A stretch of 64,000 bases of DNA. It comes from Promineifilum sp019695075. Lineage in GTDB: Bacteria; Chloroflexota; Anaerolineae; Promineifilales; Promineifilaceae. Location of the stretch: positions 10,344 through 74,343 of the forward strand of contig JAHCIO010000023.1 in assembly GCA_026129185.1 (NCBI GenBank). Direction: 5' to 3'. Numbering within the stretch: position 1 is the stretch's first letter; every line of letters begins with the position of its first letter. This document shows, piece by piece, positions 1 through 8,402 of this stretch. The notes under the pieces were generated by a model. That model was not told the DNA's origin. It did not search any database and saw only the letters and a list, made by a program, of their open reading frames with translations. The translations under genes and the position numbers were made by a program.

Positions 1-2221
1 GCCACCACTCGTGCAGCGGGCGAGCCAGCCGCGGCCGGATGAACATGCGCACCGGCACAACAACGCTGCCGTTGGCCGGAACCGTGACCAGCGTCGGCGC
101 GGTGACCCGCACTTCGCCGCTGGTGTCGTTGTCGAAGCGGTATTCCACTTCCGAGCGCAGGGTGATCGCGGCGTTGGAGTAGTTGCGGATGGTGACGCGC
201 TTGATCATGTCGAGCTGGCCCGTCACCTCATGGAAGCCGAACGACAGCGTGCTCTCCAGCGTGTTGCGATCCCAGGCCGCCACGGGCGAGGCATAAGCGC
301 GATTGACGCGCACTTCGCCGCCGCCGATGCGGCTGATGGGGGCCAACTCGCCGCCAAACGCCGCCGGGGCAACCATGATGTCAGTCTCGGCCGTGCCCAC
401 CAGCGCCGCGCGGATCTCCGCCCAGGAGCGGTCGGGGTAAGCCTGCATGAGCAGCGCGGCCGAGCCGGTGACCATGGGCGCCGCGCCCGACGTGCCGCCG
501 AAGACCTCCGTGCCCGTGCCCGTGCCGGCCAACGCCGAAACGGACGCGCCGGGCGCGCCGATATCCGGGCCGGCCTCATTCGTGCCCGTCGCCGGGCCGC
601 GGCTGGACGAACCAACCACGTGGCCAACCAGCGCGATGCTATTGGCCGGGTCCAAGCTGACCACAACATCGCCCGCCGCTACGGCATTCTTCAACATCGT
701 CGAATGCGCCTGGCTGATCATGAAGCCGGGGATGTCAATCGGCCGGTCGCCGCCGTCCGCGCCCGTGAAGGGGTCTCCGGGGGCGATGAGGCCGATGATG
801 CCGGCCTCGCCGCCGGCCTGGCTGATGTGGCTGATCTTCAGCGTGAAGTTGCACGCGCCGCGGTCCACCAGCACGATCATGCCGGTCAGGTCACCGCTGA
901 ACGGCGCGCAACCGTTCAGGTTGTCGCCGTCCGTGTCGCCATATTGCAGCGGCGCTTGGATCGGGCCGGTCGTCGAGAGGGGCACCGACCACGGCTGGAA
1001 GACGGCCTGGTAGATGCCGGCGATCTCTTCCGGTTCCACGACTTCCAGGACATCCAGCGTCGAGGACGGCACTTCCGTCTGGGCGACGGCCAGAGCCGTC
1101 GTCGCCGCGGAAGGCGTGCCATGAACGTAGGGCTTGTCGCCGCCGTTGCCGGAGGAGACGACCGACAGCACGCCGATGGCGCTGGCATTGTTGACCGCCG
1201 CCGAGGTGTCATCGTAGCGCGGGTCGCCGTACTGCGAACCGATGGACATGTTGAGCACGTCCACATGGTCGCTGGTGTTGCCGTCGCCGTTGGGGTCAAC
1301 GGCAAACTCAATCGCCTGCATCATGGCCAGGCCGGAGCAGGACGTGGAAACGGAGGAGCAGACCTTCAGGGCGTACATCTTGACGCCCGGAGCCACGCCC
1401 AACTCACCGCCGATGATGTCGGCGACGTGAGTGCCGTGACCACCGCCCGCGCCGTCGTCCAGCGGGTCGGGGTCGGGTTCTTCGTCCGTGTTCGGCCAGT
1501 TGGAGCCGACGAAGTCGTAGCCGCCGATGATCTTATCGGTCGGGAAGGTTCCCGGCTCGATGATCGTCGGGTCGTCGTTGGCGAAGTCGGCCGGGTCGCC
1601 GGAGCCGCCAAAGGCGATGTGGTAGTAGTCGACGCCGCTGTCGATGACGGCGACAACGACGCCCGTGCCATCCACGCCCAGATCGTGCAACTCGGTCGCG
1701 CCGATGTAGGGCACCGTCTCGCTCAGGTCCAACTCGTAGTCATGAATGAGGTTGACCGATACGACCTGAGGGTTGGCCGCCAGGGCCGGTAGCGCGGCGG
1801 CGTCGATGTCGAGCATGACGGCGTTGAGCACCATCTTGAGGGTGCCCAGAACGCGGGCGTTGGCGTCAAGGCCGCGCGCGGCGCTGATGACGGCGGCCTG
1901 CTGCGTCACCGCCGCCTGGGCAGCGATGCCCTGCGCGTCGGCCGAGACCTCAGCCGCGGCCGGCTCGCTCAGCCGGACGATGACCCGCTGCCGGCCGGTC
2001 GCGCCGCGCAGGCTCGTCTCCAGCCGCCGCGCCGCCAGCGCCTCGGCATCGGCCGAGACGGGCGCATCGAGCTTCAGGCCCGATACCTGCGCCGGCAGTT
2101 GGCGCGAAAACTCGCTACGCTGGGGCGATTCTTGCGCGAACGCCACCGTCGCCGTCAACGCCATCAGGCTGACGATCACCAGCAGCTTCAGGTTACGCTT
2201 CAGAGTGTTCTTTCCAGACAA
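1..2221 (-). CDS. Secreted subtilisin-like serine protease (S8), 3' end beyond window
   Basis: About 740 residues are visible and the C-terminus runs off the left edge. The start is a TTG (2219-2221) with GGAGG six bases upstream; no better start lies in frame. An N-terminal signal peptide (KRNLKLLVIVSLMAL, ending near Ala29) is followed by an inhibitor-I9-like propeptide (about 75-165). The catalytic triad is visible: Asp194 in AVIDSGVD, His265 in GHGTHV and Ser about 577 in GGTSGAAPMV. A protease-associated (PA) domain is inserted between His and Ser (about 370-470, with NGCAPF and DRGACNF). A beta-sandwich domain follows the catalytic core. Predicted role is extracellular protein degradation. 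Family assignment is firm; substrate is unknown. Confidence 0.93.
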   Translation of the reverse strand, partial: MSGKNTLKRNLKLLVIVSLMALTATVAFAQESPQRSEFSRQLPAQVSGLKLDAPVSADAEALAARRLETSLRGATGRQRVIVRLSEPAAAEVSADAQGIAAQAAVTQQAAVISAARGLDANARVLGTLKMVLNAVMLDIDAAALPALAANPQVVSVNLIHDYELDLSETVPYIGATELHDLGVDGTGVVVAVIDSGVDYYHIAFGGSGDPADFANDDPTIIEPGTFPTDKIIGGYDFVGSNWPNTDEEPDPDPLDDGAGGGHGTHVADIIGGELGVAPGVKMYALKVCSSVSTSCSGLAMMQAIEFAVDPNGDGNTSDHVDVLNMSIGSQYGDPRYDDTSAAVNNASAIGVLSVVSSGNGGDKPYVHGTPSAATTALAVAQTEVPSSTLDVLEVVEPEEIAGIYQAVFQPWSVPLSTTGPIQAPLQYGDTDGDNLNGCAPFSGDLTGMIVLVDRGACNFTLKISHISQAGGEAGIIGLIAPGDPFTGADGGDRPIDIPGFMISQAHSTMLKNAVAAGDVVVSLDPANSIALVGHVVGSSSRGPATGTNEAGPDIGAPGASVSALAGTGTGTEVFGGTSGAAPMVTGSAALLMQAYPDRSWAEIRAALVGTAETDIMVAPAAFGGELAPISRIGGGEVRVNRAYASPVAAWDRNTLESTLSFGFHEVTGQLDMIKRVTIRNYSNAAITLRSEVEYRFDNDTSGEVRVTAPTLVTVPANGSVVVPVRMFIRPRLARPLHEWW

Positions 2222-2578
2222 CTTGGTCCTCCAAGGATTCGTTGAGCAAAAGCATCTGATCATTGACCGGGGGCGGCCGAAACGGCTGGTCGCAGACCGG
2301 TGGAACGGTGTGGAGGGATTGCGGATCGGTTGGTTCTTACGGGTGTACTTACCTCCTTGCCGGCATCCGGCAACTGTAGAACAACCACTAATGAAGTCCG
2401 AAAGGTCAGAACGGGTATGCGGCAGCTACACAGAAAGGCATTCGCCCATTCCAGATACGGGTAACGCCAATAGTTTAGTAGCCGATGCTTACAAACTCTC
2501 TTACAATTCTTTCACGGATTGTTCACGTCTAGCTTATCTGGATGGGCGCGTAGGTCAAGTAGAAGCCGTCGGCTAAGG

Positions 2579-2606
2579 TGGACAGCCGGTCAAAGTTACG
2601 TACAAT
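2579..2606 (+). promoter_or_regulatory. Candidate sigma-A promoter for the ECF operon
   Basis: TGGACA (2579-2584, 5/6 match) and TACAAT (2601-2606, 5/6) are separated by 16 bases, about 73 bases before the ecfS start codon. The 458-base gap 2222-2679 lies between divergent genes and contains no convincing gene. I found no clear riboswitch or minus-strand promoter in it. Inference from motif match only. Confidence 0.45.
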
Positions 2607-2679
2607 CGTTTATCGATAGTGAACAGCGCCGCCGTGGCCACCCGGCCACGCGCGGCATTCAGCGAGGAGGTCGGAGGAT

Positions 2680-3267
2680 ATGGAACGTCTGCGGCGCGAT
2701 TTCAGTACGATCACCCTGGTCATGATCCCGGTGGCCATCGCCATCAACATCGCCATCGGCCAGCTCGTCTACACGCTCAAAGTGCCTCTTTATCTGGACT
2801 CTATCGGCACGATCTTCGTTGCCGCCGTGGCCGGACCGTTCGCCGGGATGCTGACCGGCGCGCTGACCAACCTGGTCTGGGGCCTCAGCGGCATCAACTC
2901 GTTCTACACCGCCTTCTGGATCACCGGCGCTATTATCGGTCTGGTGGCAGGGCTGTTCTCGCGCTTCGGCTGGTTCAAGGTATGGTGGCGGGCCATCATC
3001 GCCGGCGTCATCACCGGCCTCATTGCGGCCATGGTGTCGGCGCCGATTTTGACTTACGTCAACGGCGGCGTCACCGGCTCCGGCACCGACGTGATCACCG
3101 CTGTCTTCCGCAACGCCGGTCTGGGCATCCTGCCTTCGGCCTTTGCCCAGGGCGTCTCGTCGGACCCGCTGGACAAGGCCATCTCGTTCTTCATCGTCTG
3201 GGGTGTCATTCGCGCCCTGCCGCTGCGCTTCCTGGATCGCTTCTCGCGGGCTGAAGACATCCGCTAA
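2680..3267 (+). CDS. ECF transporter substrate-binding S component, substrate unknown
   Basis: A 195-residue hydrophobic protein with five to six predicted membrane segments and the loop LDSIGTIFVAAVAGPFAG, typical of energy-coupling-factor S components. GAGGAGG at 2664-2670 precedes the ATG. It is followed at once by an EcfT (18-base gap) and two ATPases, so this is a dedicated ECF module. S components bind the vitamin or nucleobase and toggle in the membrane. The specificity cannot be read from sequence. The PfkB kinase at 5872 hints at a nucleoside or sugar-like ligand, which is inference. Confidence 0.85.
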   Translation: MERLRRDFSTITLVMIPVAIAINIAIGQLVYTLKVPLYLDSIGTIFVAAVAGPFAGMLTGALTNLVWGLSGINSFYTAFWITGAIIGLVAGLFSRFGWFKVWWRAIIAGVITGLIAAMVSAPILTYVNGGVTGSGTDVITAVFRNAGLGILPSAFAQGVSSDPLDKAISFFIVWGVIRALPLRFLDRFSRAEDIR

Positions 3268-3285
3268 GGCGGCTGTCCGGCGGCT

Positions 3286-4083
3286 ATGAGCACATCTTTC
3301 AGCCTGTACATCCCGCGCGAGAGCGGGATGCACCGCCTGCATCCGCTGACCAAGCTCGCTCTCGTCGCCTTCTGTCTGGTGTTGGGGCTGTTTCTGCCGG
3401 GGGTCTGGCTGACCTATCTGGTCTTCCTGCTGATCATCGTGCCCCTGGCCGCGTGGGCGGGCGTGCTGCCGCCCTTCCTGCGCGCCGCCTTCAAGACGGC
3501 CCTACCCGTGGTCATCTCCGTGTTCCTGGTGCAGGGGCTGTTCTGGCCGGGCGGCACGCCCATCCTCCACCTGGGGCCGCTGTCGCTGAAGCAGGAGGGC
3601 TTGCAGTTCGCCATCCGTAGCGCCGGCCGCTTCATCACCGTCGTCAGCAGCTTCCTGCTGCTGACCTTCACCACCCGCCCCGATGGCCTGATGTTGGCCC
3701 TCAGCCAGCGCGGCTTCCCCAACAGCATCGCCTACATCATGCTGGCGACGATGCAGATCGTGCCCCGCTTCCAGGCCAAGGCCAACACCATCCTCGACGC
3801 CCAGCGCTCGCGCGGGCTGGAGACAGAGGGCAACCTGCTCGTCCGGCTGCGGGCGCTGCTGCCGCTCGTCCAGCCGCTGCTACTGGGTAGCATCGTTGAC
3901 ATCGAAGAGCGGGCCATCGCCCTGGAAGTGCGCGCCTTCGGCCGGCAGGGGCCGAAGACCAGCCTGCTGGTGCTGCGCGACACGCCCGCCCAGCGCGTCC
4001 TGCGCTGGCTGCTGCTGCTGGGCATGCTGGCCGTCATCGGCTGGCGGCTCTATCTGGCCATCGCGCCGAGGTTGGCGGCATGA
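3286..4083 (+). CDS. ecfT: ECF transporter transmembrane scaffold (T component)
   Basis: A 265-residue membrane protein with hydrophobic segments at the N-terminus (about 25-60), the middle (about 70-130) and the C-terminus (about 240-260). The two cytoplasmic coupling helices carry the hallmark A-R-G motifs, AQRSRGLE (about 172) and ALEVRAFG (about 211), which contact the ATPases. Its stop overlaps the start of the next gene by four bases (ATGA), so translation is probably coupled. It links ATP hydrolysis by EcfA/EcfA' to movement of the S component. Assignment is firm. Confidence 0.92.
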   Translation: MSTSFSLYIPRESGMHRLHPLTKLALVAFCLVLGLFLPGVWLTYLVFLLIIVPLAAWAGVLPPFLRAAFKTALPVVISVFLVQGLFWPGGTPILHLGPLSLKQEGLQFAIRSAGRFITVVSSFLLLTFTTRPDGLMLALSQRGFPNSIAYIMLATMQIVPRFQAKANTILDAQRSRGLETEGNLLVRLRALLPLVQPLLLGSIVDIEERAIALEVRAFGRQGPKTSLLVLRDTPAQRVLRWLLLLGMLAVIGWRLYLAIAPRLAA

Positions 4084-4916
4084 TCCGGCTGCGCGACGTG
4101 ACCTACTTCTACCCGCGGGCGACGACGCCCGCGCTGGCCGACGTGACGCTGGAGATTCCCGCCGGGCAGTTCTGCGCCGTCATCGGCGCTAACGGCGCGG
4201 GCAAGTCCACGCTGTGCTACACCCTGGCCGGCTTCGTGCCCCACTTCTACCGCGGCAAGCTGTCTGGCGGGGTGGAGGTGGCCGGCGTCGATGTGCCCGC
4301 CTCGTCGCTGGCCAAGCTGGCCGGCCATGTCGGCCTGGTCTTCGCCAACCCGTTCAACCAGATCACCGGCGCGCGCTTCAGTGTGCGTGAGGAGATCGCT
4401 TTCGGGCTGGAGAACATGGGCGTGCCTCTGGACGAGATGGAGGCGCGCGTCGAGGACATCCTGGGCTTCGCCGGGCTGCGCGACCTGGCCGAGCGCTCGC
4501 CCTTCGCCCTGTCCGGCGGCCAACAGCAGCGGCTGGCCATCGCCTCGGTGCTGGTCATGCGCCCGCCGGTCATCGTTCTCGACGAGCCGACGTCGCAACT
4601 CGACCCGATCGGCTCCAAGGAAGTCTTTGCCGTCCTGCGCGATCTGGCGGCGACCGACGCGGCCACGGTGGTGCTGGCCGAGCAGAAGCTGGAGTGGGTG
4701 GCCGTCTTTGCCGACCGGGTGCTGGTGCTGCACGAGGGGCGCATCGTGGCCGACGGGCTGCCGGGCGACGTGCTGGCCTCGGCCGACCTGACGCAGTATG
4801 GCCTGCAACCGACGCGCTACACCCAGGTGGCCCGCGCCGCCCAGGCCGCCGGCTTCCGCGCCGACCGGCACGACCTGCCCGTGACGCTGGAAGAGGCGGT
4901 GGAGTTCTTTAGATGA
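4080..4916 (+). CDS. ecfA1: ECF transporter ATPase, canonical subunit
   Basis: A 278-residue ABC ATPase. Walker A GANGAGKST starts near residue 37, the Q-loop region VFANPFNQ follows, the signature LSGGQQQR is near 144 and Walker B VIVLDEPT near 164, with an H-loop region replaced by VLAEQKLEW (the switch histidine is Gln here). It overlaps ecfT and the next ATPase gene by four bases each, so the three are one transcription unit. It would form a heterodimer with the product of 4913-5800. A Gln at the H-loop is common in one EcfA subunit, so this alone does not imply loss of activity. Confidence 0.92.
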   Translation: MIRLRDVTYFYPRATTPALADVTLEIPAGQFCAVIGANGAGKSTLCYTLAGFVPHFYRGKLSGGVEVAGVDVPASSLAKLAGHVGLVFANPFNQITGARFSVREEIAFGLENMGVPLDEMEARVEDILGFAGLRDLAERSPFALSGGQQQRLAIASVLVMRPPVIVLDEPTSQLDPIGSKEVFAVLRDLAATDAATVVLAEQKLEWVAVFADRVLVLHEGRIVADGLPGDVLASADLTQYGLQPTRYTQVARAAQAAGFRADRHDLPVTLEEAVEFFR

Positions 4917-5800
4917 CCGCCGACGGACGACCGCCGACCGCCGGAGAGCGGCCGATGAAAGACGATGGACAACGGCCGACAGAGGCCCGCGCGCCCATGC
5001 CCATCGTGGTGGAGGACGTGAGCTTCACCTACCCCAGCGGCACGCACGCCCTGCGCGGCGTCAGCCTGCGCGTGTCCCCCGGCGAGGCCGTGGCCATCGT
5101 CGGCGAGAACGGCGCGGGCAAGACGACGCTGGTGAAGCACCTCAACGGCCTGCTGAAGCCTGGCACCGGCCGTGTGACCATCGGCGACTGGGACACGCGC
5201 GAGCACACCGTGGCCAAAATGGCCGCCCGCGTCGGCTACGTCTTCCAGAACCCGGACGACCAGATCGTCGAGCGCACCGTCGGTGACGAGGTCGCCTTTG
5301 GGCCGCGCCGGCTGGGGCAGCCGGCGGCGGAGCAGCAGGCCAACGTGGCCGCGGCGCTGGCGACGGTCGGGCTGACCGAGGCGGCCAAAACCCACCCCTA
5401 CGACCTGACCGCGCCGCAACGCAAGCTGGTCACGCTGGCGTCGGTGCTGGCCATGCGCACGCCCATCGTCATCTTCGACGAGCCGACGATGGGTCAGGAC
5501 GCCCGCGGCGTGGCCCTCATCGGCGACATCGTCGATCGCCTGAAGGCCGAGGGGCGCACCGTGCTGACCATCACCCACGACATCGACTTCTGCGCCGCCC
5601 ACTTCGGCCGCGCCATCGTCATGGCCGACGGACAAGTGCTGGCCGATGGCCCGGCGGCCGACGTGCTGACCCGCGCCGACGTGCTGGCCACGACCAACGT
5701 CGAGCCGCCGCAACTCGTCCGCCTGGCCCAGGCCCTGCGGCTGAAACGCGCCCCGCTGACGGTGGAGGAGTTTGTGGCGGAGGTTGTGGGCAGTGAGTAG
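4913..5800 (+). CDS. ecfA2: ECF transporter ATPase with degenerate signature motif
   Basis: A 295-residue ABC ATPase with intact Walker A (GENGAGKTT, near 63), Q-loop (YVFQNPDDQ), Walker B (IVIFDEPT, near 185) and switch His (TITHD). The ABC signature reads LTAPQRK instead of LSGGQ (about 164), so one of the two composite ATP sites of the heterodimer is probably non-canonical. The ATG overlaps the previous stop, but the first 28 residues are encoded by a period-7 DNA repeat and the fold begins at PIVVED, so ATG 4997 is a plausible true start. The stop codon also lies at the edge of another period-7 repeat. Confidence 0.88.
   Translation: MTADGRPPTAGERPMKDDGQRPTEARAPMPIVVEDVSFTYPSGTHALRGVSLRVSPGEAVAIVGENGAGKTTLVKHLNGLLKPGTGRVTIGDWDTREHTVAKMAARVGYVFQNPDDQIVERTVGDEVAFGPRRLGQPAAEQQANVAAALATVGLTEAAKTHPYDLTAPQRKLVTLASVLAMRTPIVIFDEPTMGQDARGVALIGDIVDRLKAEGRTVLTITHDIDFCAAHFGRAIVMADGQVLADGPAADVLTRADVLATTNVEPPQLVRLAQALRLKRAPLTVEEFVAEVVGSE
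4917..4988 (+). repeat. Period-7 GC-rich repeat inside the 5' end of ecfA2
   Basis: About ten imperfect heptamers of the type GACCGCC/GACGGAC/GATGGAC lie between the stop of the first ATPase gene and the conserved start of the second. The same family occurs at 5786-5849 and 38182-38258. Confidence 0.7.
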
Positions 5801-5849
5801 TGGGCAGTGGACAGTGGGCAGTAAACAGCGGTCGGTAGTCGGCGGTCGT
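5786..5849 (+). repeat. Period-7 repeat (GTGGGCA/GCGGTCG type)
   Basis: Nine consecutive imperfect heptamers, drifting from GTGGGCA to GCGGTCG, cover the last codons of ecfA2 and the gap before the kinase gene at 5872. Confidence 0.7.
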
Positions 5850-5871
5850 TACTAGCACGGAGGCTCTCCTC

Positions 5872-6822
5872 ATGGTCATCATCCTCGGCGACATTCTGGC
5901 GGACTATGCTATTCGCGTCGAGCAACTCCAACTGGCGCCGAAGGACTTGCAGCGCGTCTCCTACCTGGCTCTGGGGCCGGGCGGCGCGTGCAATGTGGCT
6001 ATCATGGCCGCGCACCTGGGGCTGGACGTGGCCGCGCTGGGCGAGGTGGGCGACGACCTCTTCGGCGAGATCGTCCTGGAGGGGCTAAGCGAGGAGGGCG
6101 TCGACGTCAGCGGCGTCATCATCAGCCCCGGCGCGCGGACGCCCGTGGCCAACGTGCTCGTCGACGAGCGCGGCGAGCCGGCCTACCTGGGCTTTCCCGG
6201 CAGCTTGCAGGTGATGAGCCTGCCGGAGGCATGGACGGCGACGATTGGCGCGGCCCAGGCGCTCTATGCCGACGGCTGGGCCGACCACGAGGGTGTGCCG
6301 GCCGTCGTCCTGGCGGCGTTGCGCGTGGCCCGCGACGCCGGCGTGCCGACCTTCTTCGACCCCGGCCCCGGCAACCCCAAGATCGACAACGCCTGGCACA
6401 GCGAGGCCGCCGCGCTGGCCACTGTGCTGCTGGCGACCGAGGACGAGGCCCGCCGCCTGTCGGGCGAGGTCGATCCGGTTAACTCAGCGCGCGTGCTGCT
6501 GGGGCGGGGGACACAACTGGCGGTCATCAAGCGGGGCATGGCCGGGGCCTTCCTGCTGACGGCCGACGATCTCCACATCGCCCCCGGGCTGCCCGTCGTC
6601 GCCCGCGACGCCACCGGCGCGGGCGACAGCCTGGCCGCGGCGATCATCTATGGCACCCTGCGTCGCTTCGACCTCCAGACCCTCGGCGACATCGGCAATG
6701 CCACCGGCGCGGCCAAGGTGCTGAAGCTGGGCACAGGCCACAACATGCCCACCGTGGCCGAGGTCAACGAGATGTTACGACGGTTTGGTTCGGAAGTACT
6801 TCTTTCGGGCGAGTCGGAGTAG
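5872..6822 (+). CDS. PfkB-family carbohydrate/nucleoside kinase
   Basis: A 316-residue ribokinase-fold enzyme. It starts with GDILADYAIRV, has the glycine-rich substrate region GPGGACNVAIMAAHLG (about 38-53) and the C-terminal PfkB signature DATGAGDSLAA (about 246), whose Asp is the catalytic base. GGAGG precedes the ATG by nine bases. It lies 71 bases after the ECF genes on the same strand and may phosphorylate the imported compound, trapping it in the cytoplasm. The sugar or nucleoside specificity cannot be told from sequence; ribokinase, fructokinase and nucleoside kinases share these motifs. Confidence 0.88.
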   Translation: MVIILGDILADYAIRVEQLQLAPKDLQRVSYLALGPGGACNVAIMAAHLGLDVAALGEVGDDLFGEIVLEGLSEEGVDVSGVIISPGARTPVANVLVDERGEPAYLGFPGSLQVMSLPEAWTATIGAAQALYADGWADHEGVPAVVLAALRVARDAGVPTFFDPGPGNPKIDNAWHSEAAALATVLLATEDEARRLSGEVDPVNSARVLLGRGTQLAVIKRGMAGAFLLTADDLHIAPGLPVVARDATGAGDSLAAAIIYGTLRRFDLQTLGDIGNATGAAKVLKLGTGHNMPTVAEVNEMLRRFGSEVLLSGESE

Positions 6823-6851
6823 CCAGAAACCACGCAGCGGCGACGATCATC

Positions 6852-7565
6852 TCAGAGCACCAGCTGCGCCCCCAGGACGAGGAGGAATAGCAGCACCAAC
6901 CGCCGGAACGCGTTGGGGTTGATGGCGCGGCACAGGCGCACGCCCAGCAGTTGCCCGATCAGCAACGCAGGCACGCCGATGAGCGCCGTCCGCCACACTA
7001 CCGGGGTGAAGTGCCCCGTCAGGGCGTGGGAGACCAATAGAAGGACGCTGGTCAGCACGAAGTAGGTTTGCAGGTTGCCGCGGAAGCGCTCGGCCGTCCA
7101 GCCGCGGGCATCGGCGTAGACGATCACCGGCGGCCCGCCCGTGTTGAACGCCCCGCTGAGGATGCCCGAACTGAAGCCGGCGGCGAAGGCCCAGCTGCGG
7201 CCGTGGAGCGCCGGCACGCGCCAGCCGGCCAGGTTGTAGACCGCGTAGAGGATGAGAATGACGCCCAGCACCCGCGTGACGACGCCGGCATCAACCCGCG
7301 CCAGAAGGAGCACGCCGATGGGGATGCCCAGCGCCGCGGGAATCACCAGTTGCACCAGATCACCCAGAGTCACGTGCGCCCGCCAGCGGATAGCGTTGAG
7401 CAGCGTCGCCAGCGTGCCGATGATGGCAAAGGCCGGGGTGGCCGTCTGCACGCCGACGAGCGTCACCAGCAGGGGCATGGCCACCAGCGCGCCGCCGAAG
7501 CCCAAGACGCCCTGAATGGCCGCGGCGACGAAGACCACCAGTGCAATGGCCATCAGCATGGCCAT
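6852..7565 (-). CDS. TauE/SafE-family membrane permease
   Basis: A 237-residue protein with seven to eight hydrophobic segments. The N-terminal half carries QGVLGFGGALVAMPLL, and the second half repeats the pattern (FSSGILSGAFNTGGPPVIVY), the duplicated glycine-rich motif of the TauE/SafE (DUF81) family of organosulfonate or anion exporters. Its ATG overlaps the TGA of the upstream reductase gene by one base (TGATG), so the two are translationally coupled. It ends the long minus-strand gene run. Substrate unknown. Confidence 0.88.
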   Translation of the reverse strand: MAMLMAIALVVFVAAAIQGVLGFGGALVAMPLLVTLVGVQTATPAFAIIGTLATLLNAIRWRAHVTLGDLVQLVIPAALGIPIGVLLLARVDAGVVTRVLGVILILYAVYNLAGWRVPALHGRSWAFAAGFSSGILSGAFNTGGPPVIVYADARGWTAERFRGNLQTYFVLTSVLLLVSHALTGHFTPVVWRTALIGVPALLIGQLLGVRLCRAINPNAFRRLVLLFLLVLGAQLVL

Positions 7566-8401
7566 CAGCGCGCGTAGCAGACGAACTGCTGCCCCAGCCC
7601 GTCGAGGGCGTGGGGGTCGTAATACAGCGCGTGCAGGCGCAGCCCGACGGCCGGGCGCAACAAATCCCCCTCCACCAGGCTACTGAACGGCTGCCCGCCC
7701 AGCAGCCGATGGGCGACGGTCGTGTAGAGGCGGTCGAGCACGTTGTCGGCCAGCAGCAGATGGTGGACGCGCGGGCCGGTGGCCATGTAGAGGGTGCGGT
7801 AGCCCTGCTCGCCCAGCGCGTCGATGGCCGCCCGGCCGCTGACGTCTTCTTCCCCGGCGACGACCACCGTCGCGCCCTCGTCGCGCAGCCGGGCCATGCG
7901 CTCGGGCGCGGCCGTGCCGTTGGTGAGCACGATCACCCTGCGGCCCGCCTCGGTCAGGAACGGCGGGATGGGAAAGTCGAGGCTGCCGCTGACGACGGCC
8001 AGGTCGGGGTAGCGCGACAGGCCGCGCTCCGCCCGCCAGCGGCCCAGGTCGTCAAAGCGCGGCTCGTCGTAGACGCGCAAAATCTCCTGCGCCTTGCCCT
8101 CGGCGTAGTCGCGTAGGTAGCGTCCGCTGCTGATCAGGCAGTCGGCCTGCACGGCCAACTCCTGGAACAGCCGCCAGTCGCGGTCATTGGCCGTGTCCGT
8201 TGGCACCATCATGCCCTTGCCCGACGGCCGGGGGATGGCGATGCGGCCGTCGATGCTCTGGACGTAGTTGGTGTAGACGAATGGCCGGTCGCCGGCCGCG
8301 CCGATGTCGCGCAGGGCGTGGCCCAGGTAGAGGCCCCGCAGCGGCGTCTCGCGCGCGGGCGTCGGGTAGAGTTGCCAGACGGTATCGGCGTCCATAACCA
8401 C
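7565..8401 (-). CDS. RibD C-terminal-like (dihydrofolate reductase fold) oxidoreductase
   Basis: A 278-residue protein of the RibD_C family. FVYTNYVQSIDGRIAIP (about 42-58) is the nucleotide/substrate strand, DWRLFQELAVQADCLISSGRYLR follows (about 85-110), and the C-terminal half has the GP..HHLLLADNVLDRLYTTVAHRLLGG region that resembles pyrimidine reductase. No deaminase domain is present, so it is a stand-alone NADPH-dependent reductase, either riboflavin-pathway-like or of unknown substrate. One base separates it from the FHA gene upstream, so it shares that transcript. Confidence 0.85.
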   Translation of the reverse strand: MVMDADTVWQLYPTPARETPLRGLYLGHALRDIGAAGDRPFVYTNYVQSIDGRIAIPRPSGKGMMVPTDTANDRDWRLFQELAVQADCLISSGRYLRDYAEGKAQEILRVYDEPRFDDLGRWRAERGLSRYPDLAVVSGSLDFPIPPFLTEAGRRVIVLTNGTAAPERMARLRDEGATVVVAGEEDVSGRAAIDALGEQGYRTLYMATGPRVHHLLLADNVLDRLYTTVAHRLLGGQPFSSLVEGDLLRPAVGLRLHALYYDPHALDGLGQQFVCYAR

Positions 8402-8402
8402 C

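Noticed and set aside
11..1792. Long open frame on the plus strand across the protease gene
   Set aside because: It is the antisense of the subtilisin-like gene, whose catalytic motifs are clear on the minus strand. The plus-strand translation is Arg/Ala/Asp-rich noise, as expected in high-GC DNA.
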